Assembly (NCBI GenBank): GCA_004555175.1 | Contig: SFJE01000007.1 | Span: 1-64,000 of the forward strand | Reading direction: 5' to 3' | Length of the DNA stretch: 64,000 nucleotides | From: Lentisphaeraceae bacterium | GTDB lineage: Bacteria; Verrucomicrobiota; Kiritimatiellia; RFP12; DVOR01 | In this document: piece after piece, positions 60,768 to 64,000 of the stretch | Layout: each line of letters begins with the position of its first letter | Position numbering within the stretch: position 1 is the first letter of the stretch | Notes under the pieces: generated by a model | Databases searched by the model: none | What the model was told of the DNA's origin: nothing | Seen by the model: only the letters and a program-made list of their open reading frames with translations | Position numbers and translations under genes: made by a program

Positions 60768-61331
60768 ATGCCAACGCTCCTCTCTGCACAATGGATGACC
60801 GGACTCCTTGCCGGGGGCTTGGCCCTGCCTGGCGCCTGGCTTTTCTTCCCTGCCGCCGCCACGCAGGTGCGCCGCTTGCCGCGCGCGCCCTTCCTCGGCA
60901 TCGCCCTCTCGACGCTCTGCTGGATCTGGGTGGGGCTGGGACTCTGGTTCCATCCGGTTGACCTCCTCGCCTTCCTCACGCCTGGGCGGCTGCTCTGCCT
61001 GACAACCCTCTGCGCCATTCTCTCGCCGCTGCTTCTGCAGAACCTGCTCTGTGCGCGGGCTATCGGGGGGCTACTCATGCTCTGGCCGATGCCGATCATC
61101 CTGGCCGTACGCGACCAGGTGACGCTCTGGCGTTTGGTGCCTGTCACCCTCGGTTACGCCAGTCTCACCTTCGGCATGTTCGTGGTCTTTTATCCCTGGC
61201 TCTTGCGCGTAGTCTGCGATTGGATTGCCGAACATCCGCGTCTGCGCCAAAGTTTTGCTGGGCTGTTGCTAGGCGCGGCGGCCCTCACCTTGATAACGCT
61301 CTGCACCCTTGGAAAGGTGGTTGGTCAATGA
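60768..61331 (+). CDS. Integral membrane protein of unknown function
   Basis: A 187-residue, very hydrophobic protein with about five helices (GLLAGGLALPGAWLFF, FLGIALSTLCWIWVGLGLW, LLCLTTLCAILSPLLLQNLL, LGYASLTFGMFVVFYPWLL, LLLGAAALTLITLCTLGKVV). It has no recognised family. It sits 20 bases after the AI-2E permease and overlaps the LptF/G gene by four bases, which hints at a role in envelope assembly. Confidence 0.65.
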   Translation: MPTLLSAQWMTGLLAGGLALPGAWLFFPAAATQVRRLPRAPFLGIALSTLCWIWVGLGLWFHPVDLLAFLTPGRLLCLTTLCAILSPLLLQNLLCARAIGGLLMLWPMPIILAVRDQVTLWRLVPVTLGYASLTFGMFVVFYPWLLRVVCDWIAEHPRLRQSFAGLLLGAAALTLITLCTLGKVVGQ

Positions 61332-62440
61332 GCATTCTCTTCCGCTATGTGTGGCGAACCTTCGCCGTCCCGGCCAGCATCTGTCTGCTGGGACTTTGCT
61401 CGCTCACGCTGCTCTTTATGAGTTTCGACCTCATCAGCGCTTGCTTCGACCCCAAGGCCAATGTCACCTTCCAGGTGGCCATCGACTTCCTCTTCGGCAC
61501 CCTCTCAATGTACCTTGAGTGGCTCCTGCCGGCAGTTTTTCTTCTCTCCACCCTCTACACCATGTGGCAACTCTGCCGCCATAGCGAACTCATCGCGATG
61601 CGTGCCAGCGGTATTGGCCTCTCCACCGTCGCCGCCCCCATCCTGCTCACCGCCGCCCTCGCGGCCCTTGCCTCCTTCGCTAACACCGAGCTCTTCAAAC
61701 CCGCCGCCGCCGCCCGCGCGATGGTTATCAAGAACTCCGACTTCCGCGAAACCGGTCGCGATCCCCTTCGTGGCATCGGCTACGCCGCCCCAGGCAATAC
61801 TCACATCTGGATCATCGGCGAAATGTCTCCGGATAAGCCCGAGGAACTTTCCAATGTCCGCCTCACCTTCAACCGCCCCGATGGCTCGAAGGACCGCACC
61901 TTCGTTGCGCCCAAAGCACGTTATCTCGATGGCGTCTGGTGGCTCCTAGGCGGCCTCACCATCACCTACTACGACGAGCTTGACCAGGTCATCGCCCCGC
62001 CCGAAGGTTGCCCCTCCGCCCTCCCCGCCAAGCCCTTCTATGCCCTCGGCGAAACGCCCCGCCAAATCCTCATCCAGAACTCTGCAGCGGACCTCTCCTC
62101 GGCTACAGACCGTAAGCTCAATCGTAAGTTGCGCAACCAAAGCGGTCTCACCCGCCGCCAGAAGAACGAGGATTCCTACGTCACCTACAACCACTACGCC
62201 GCGCCCCTCTCCATCGTCCTGGTTACCCTCTTCGCGATCCCCGCGGGGATCGCCTCCGGGCGGCAGTCGGTCTTCCGCGGCATCTTGCTGGCGCTCTCGC
62301 TCTTCCTGGCCTACTACGCGCTGACGGCCCTCGCCATGCTGCTAGCCAACCACGGCATTCTCAAGCCAGCCCTTGCGGTGATTCTGCCCTCTTGTCTCTT
62401 CGGTGCGGCAGCGGCCGTCCTCTTCCGAAAACTTCCCTAA
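61328..62440 (+). CDS. LptF/LptG-family LPS-export permease
   Basis: A 370-residue YjgP/YjgQ-family inner-membrane protein. It has three N-terminal helices, a periplasmic beta-jellyroll (about 130-270) and three C-terminal helices (YNHYAAPLSIVLVTLFAIPAG, GILLALSLFLAYYALTALAML). This is the LptF/G layout, in which the jellyroll passes lipopolysaccharide from the LptB2FG pump to LptC/A. Only one such gene is present, with no lptB or lptC nearby, so F versus G is undecided. It overlaps the preceding gene by four bases. Confidence 0.87.
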   Translation: MSILFRYVWRTFAVPASICLLGLCSLTLLFMSFDLISACFDPKANVTFQVAIDFLFGTLSMYLEWLLPAVFLLSTLYTMWQLCRHSELIAMRASGIGLSTVAAPILLTAALAALASFANTELFKPAAAARAMVIKNSDFRETGRDPLRGIGYAAPGNTHIWIIGEMSPDKPEELSNVRLTFNRPDGSKDRTFVAPKARYLDGVWWLLGGLTITYYDELDQVIAPPEGCPSALPAKPFYALGETPRQILIQNSAADLSSATDRKLNRKLRNQSGLTRRQKNEDSYVTYNHYAAPLSIVLVTLFAIPAGIASGRQSVFRGILLALSLFLAYYALTALAMLLANHGILKPALAVILPSCLFGAAAAVLFRKLP

Positions 62441-62454
62441 TCGGAGCTCACGCT

Positions 62455-63168
62455 ATGTTAGAAGCTCGTGCCACGATGCGCGGCGTTCCGGGCGATGCCG
62501 CCCGGCGCCGGGGCCTGCGTAAGATCTTCATTCCCATCCTCGCCTTTGGAACCCTCTTTGGCGTCGGCATCGGGGCGGTGCTCGCCGCGGCGGGTGTGCT
62601 CCCCTGGCCGCTCGGCGCGCTCTGCATTTTGCTGGCCATCGCCGGCTTCTTCTACTACTCGCGCACCCAACCGACCCTCGTTTATGGCTACTTCAAGGGC
62701 GCGCGCGGCGAAGAAATCGCGGCCGGGGAGCTCTCCCACCTGCCCGATAGTTGGACCGTCTTCAATGGCCTGCTCCTGCCGAATGGCCGCGACATTGACC
62801 ACGTGGCCGTTGGCCCGCAGGGCGTCTTTGTGATTGAAACGAAACACTGGAGCGGCGAAGTCTCCATTGATGCCGGGCAGATTTTGGCCAATGGTCGCCC
62901 GATTGACAAGTCGCCCGTTCTCCAGGTCCGCCATGCACTCGTGGCCGTGGCCCAGGAGGCTGAGATTCCGCAGGAGCAGCTCCACGGCGTGCTCTGCTTC
63001 ATCGGCCACAAGTTCGAGAATGGCCCCGAGCGCGCCGACGAGATCCTCGTTTGCTCCCACTTGAGCTTGGTGCAGGCGCTCACCGCCCTGCCCGCCACCC
63101 TCTCTCCCACCGAAATCGCCCAAGTTGTCTCCCGCCTCGGGCGATTGAATATCACCGAAGGACTCTAA
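62455..63168 (+). CDS. Membrane-anchored NERD-domain protein
   Basis: A 237-residue protein with two N-terminal helices (FIPILAFGTLFGVGIGAVL, LPWPLGALCILLAIAGFFYY). The NERD nuclease-related domain has GARGEEIAAGEL, GRDIDHVAVGPQGVFVIETKHWSG and, further on, VLQVRH. The D...E-x-K arrangement is that of the endonuclease-like fold. Whether it cuts nucleic acid is unknown. Its stop overlaps the next start by one base. Confidence 0.83.
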   Translation: MLEARATMRGVPGDAARRRGLRKIFIPILAFGTLFGVGIGAVLAAAGVLPWPLGALCILLAIAGFFYYSRTQPTLVYGYFKGARGEEIAAGELSHLPDSWTVFNGLLLPNGRDIDHVAVGPQGVFVIETKHWSGEVSIDAGQILANGRPIDKSPVLQVRHALVAVAQEAEIPQEQLHGVLCFIGHKFENGPERADEILVCSHLSLVQALTALPATLSPTEIAQVVSRLGRLNITEGL

Positions 63169-64000
63169 TGATGAAGTCGTTCTCCCTCGTCCTCGCCGCC
63201 AGTCTCTGCGCCCTGACTGCCCTCGCCGCGCCCCTGGCCCCCGAGCCGGTCTATCCCGAAATTGCCCGCCGCGTTGTCCGCCAGCTCAACACCACCCACC
63301 TCTCTGGTGAACGCTTTGGTGACCACCTCTCCGCCGTCGCCTGGACCAACCTCGTTGATGCACTGGACTTCGACCGCACCCTGCTCACCCAAGCGGATCT
63401 CAAGCGCCTTGATCCCCTGCGCACAACCCTCGATGATGCCCTCGCCACCGGCGACCTCGCCTTTGGCTACGACCTGATGGCCTTAGTGCGCGAGCGCCTG
63501 GCCCAGCGCTGCGACTACGCCGAAGCCCTGCTCCAGGACCCGGCCACCTTCGACTTCTCGGGCGACGAGAACTACGTCTGGAAGCGCCGCAAGGCTGAGC
63601 GCCCTGCCGATGCTGCCGCCCAAAAGCAGCTCTGGCGCGCAGCCCTGCGCAATGAACTGCTCGCCATCACCCTGGCCAAGGAGCTTGATGCCGAAGAGAA
63701 GGCCGAAAAGCCGGCCGACGAAAAGCCCAACTATGACACCGAGGATCTCTCCCAACCCGCCGAGGAGGTCATCCGCAAGCGCTATCGCACCCTGCGCGAT
63801 GCCTATGGCGAGATGGATTCCGAAACCGTCCTCCAGCGCACCCTCTCGGCCGTTGCCAACGCCTACGACCCGCACACCGACTACATGTCCCCGATGAACT
63901 TCGAGGACTTCAGCATGGAGATGAACCTCACCCTCTGCGGCATCGGCGCCACCCTGCGCTACGATGACGGCACGGTGCGTATCACCGAGCTCATGCCTGG
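63168..64000 (+). CDS. prc: Tail-specific (C-terminal processing) protease Prc, partial
   Basis: The frame opens at TAATG and runs off the window end (277 codons seen). MMKSFSLVLAASLCALTALA is a signal peptide. The N-terminal Prc domain follows (VYPEIARRVVRQLNTTHLSG, ALDFDRTLLTQADL, AYDPHTDYMSPMNFEDF), then the PDZ start (GIGATLRYDDGTVRITELMPG, split by the edge). The catalytic Ser-Lys domain lies beyond. It is expected to degrade periplasmic proteins with non-polar C-termini. Confidence 0.88.
   Translation, partial: MMKSFSLVLAASLCALTALAAPLAPEPVYPEIARRVVRQLNTTHLSGERFGDHLSAVAWTNLVDALDFDRTLLTQADLKRLDPLRTTLDDALATGDLAFGYDLMALVRERLAQRCDYAEALLQDPATFDFSGDENYVWKRRKAERPADAAAQKQLWRAALRNELLAITLAKELDAEEKAEKPADEKPNYDTEDLSQPAEEVIRKRYRTLRDAYGEMDSETVLQRTLSAVANAYDPHTDYMSPMNFEDFSMEMNLTLCGIGATLRYDDGTVRITELMP

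Overview
The window is a 64 kb piece of a high-G+C, Gram-negative, probably anaerobic bacterial chromosome. An outer membrane is implied by an LptF/G-family permease, a LolA-like protein, prolipoprotein transferase and periplasmic proteases. Anaerobic growth is implied by an oxygen-sensitive class III ribonucleotide reductase with its activase. The mix of an McsA/McsB-like pair, a prepilin peptidase, BioG/BioC, a secreted S8 protease with chitobiase-like modules and a secreted GH2 enzyme fits the PVC group (Verrucomicrobiota/Kiritimatiellota/Lentisphaerota). That placement is inference. No tRNA, rRNA, CRISPR array or transposase was recognised.

Layout. 0.4-10.2 kb (+): pyrimidine-nucleoside phosphorylase, giant secreted subtilase, bioG-bioC, a lysozyme-like exported protein and an MtaB-type methylthiotransferase. 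10.2-11.3 kb: repeat-rich non-coding stretch ending in a near-consensus promoter. 11.3-19.4 kb (+): an accessory locus of unknown function with two paralogous P-loop GTPase-like proteins, a membrane-anchored Sel1-repeat protein, a polyproline transmembrane protein, three small exported proteins and two P/Q-rich DUF805 genes. 19.6-25.7 kb (+): cinA-ilvE-ilvB-ilvH-aroE-pilD-folB. 25.8-28.7 kb (-): nrdD-nrdG behind a promoter with two NrdR-like boxes. 29.5-41.0 kb (+): topA, thioesterase, yggS, a three-domain hydrolase/phosphatase/radical-SAM fusion, truA, rluD-like, lgt, LUD protein, rimO, rnhB. 41.2-48.3 kb (-): release-factor-like protein, tyrS, a hypothetical gene, then (reading with transcription) M42 peptidase, trmJ, Mur ligase, metal permease, E1-like protein. 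48.9-55.2 kb (+): NSS transporter, an exported protein, parvulin-like isomerase, GH2. 55.8-64.0 kb (+): gmk, coaC, mcsA, a degenerate mcsB, LolA-like, AI-2E permease, a membrane protein, lptF/G, NERD protein and the start of a tail-specific protease.

Most of the window is tightly packed housekeeping sequence with overlapping start and stop codons, so long co-transcribed units are likely. The intergenic gaps are unusually repetitive. They hold heptanucleotide tandem arrays of several sequences, a ~100-bp repeat rich in ACAAAGAA, and several palindromic hairpin families.

The strongest candidate for an undescribed system is the 11.3-19.4 kb locus. Both of its P/Q-rich DUF805 genes need the same -1 frame change, at the same GGGG run, to join the N-terminal region to the membrane domain. 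Other points worth attention are the McsB homologue that has lost its kinase motifs, the triple-domain fusion, the topoisomerase with a cysteine-free repeat tail, and the NrdR-type operator at nrdD.
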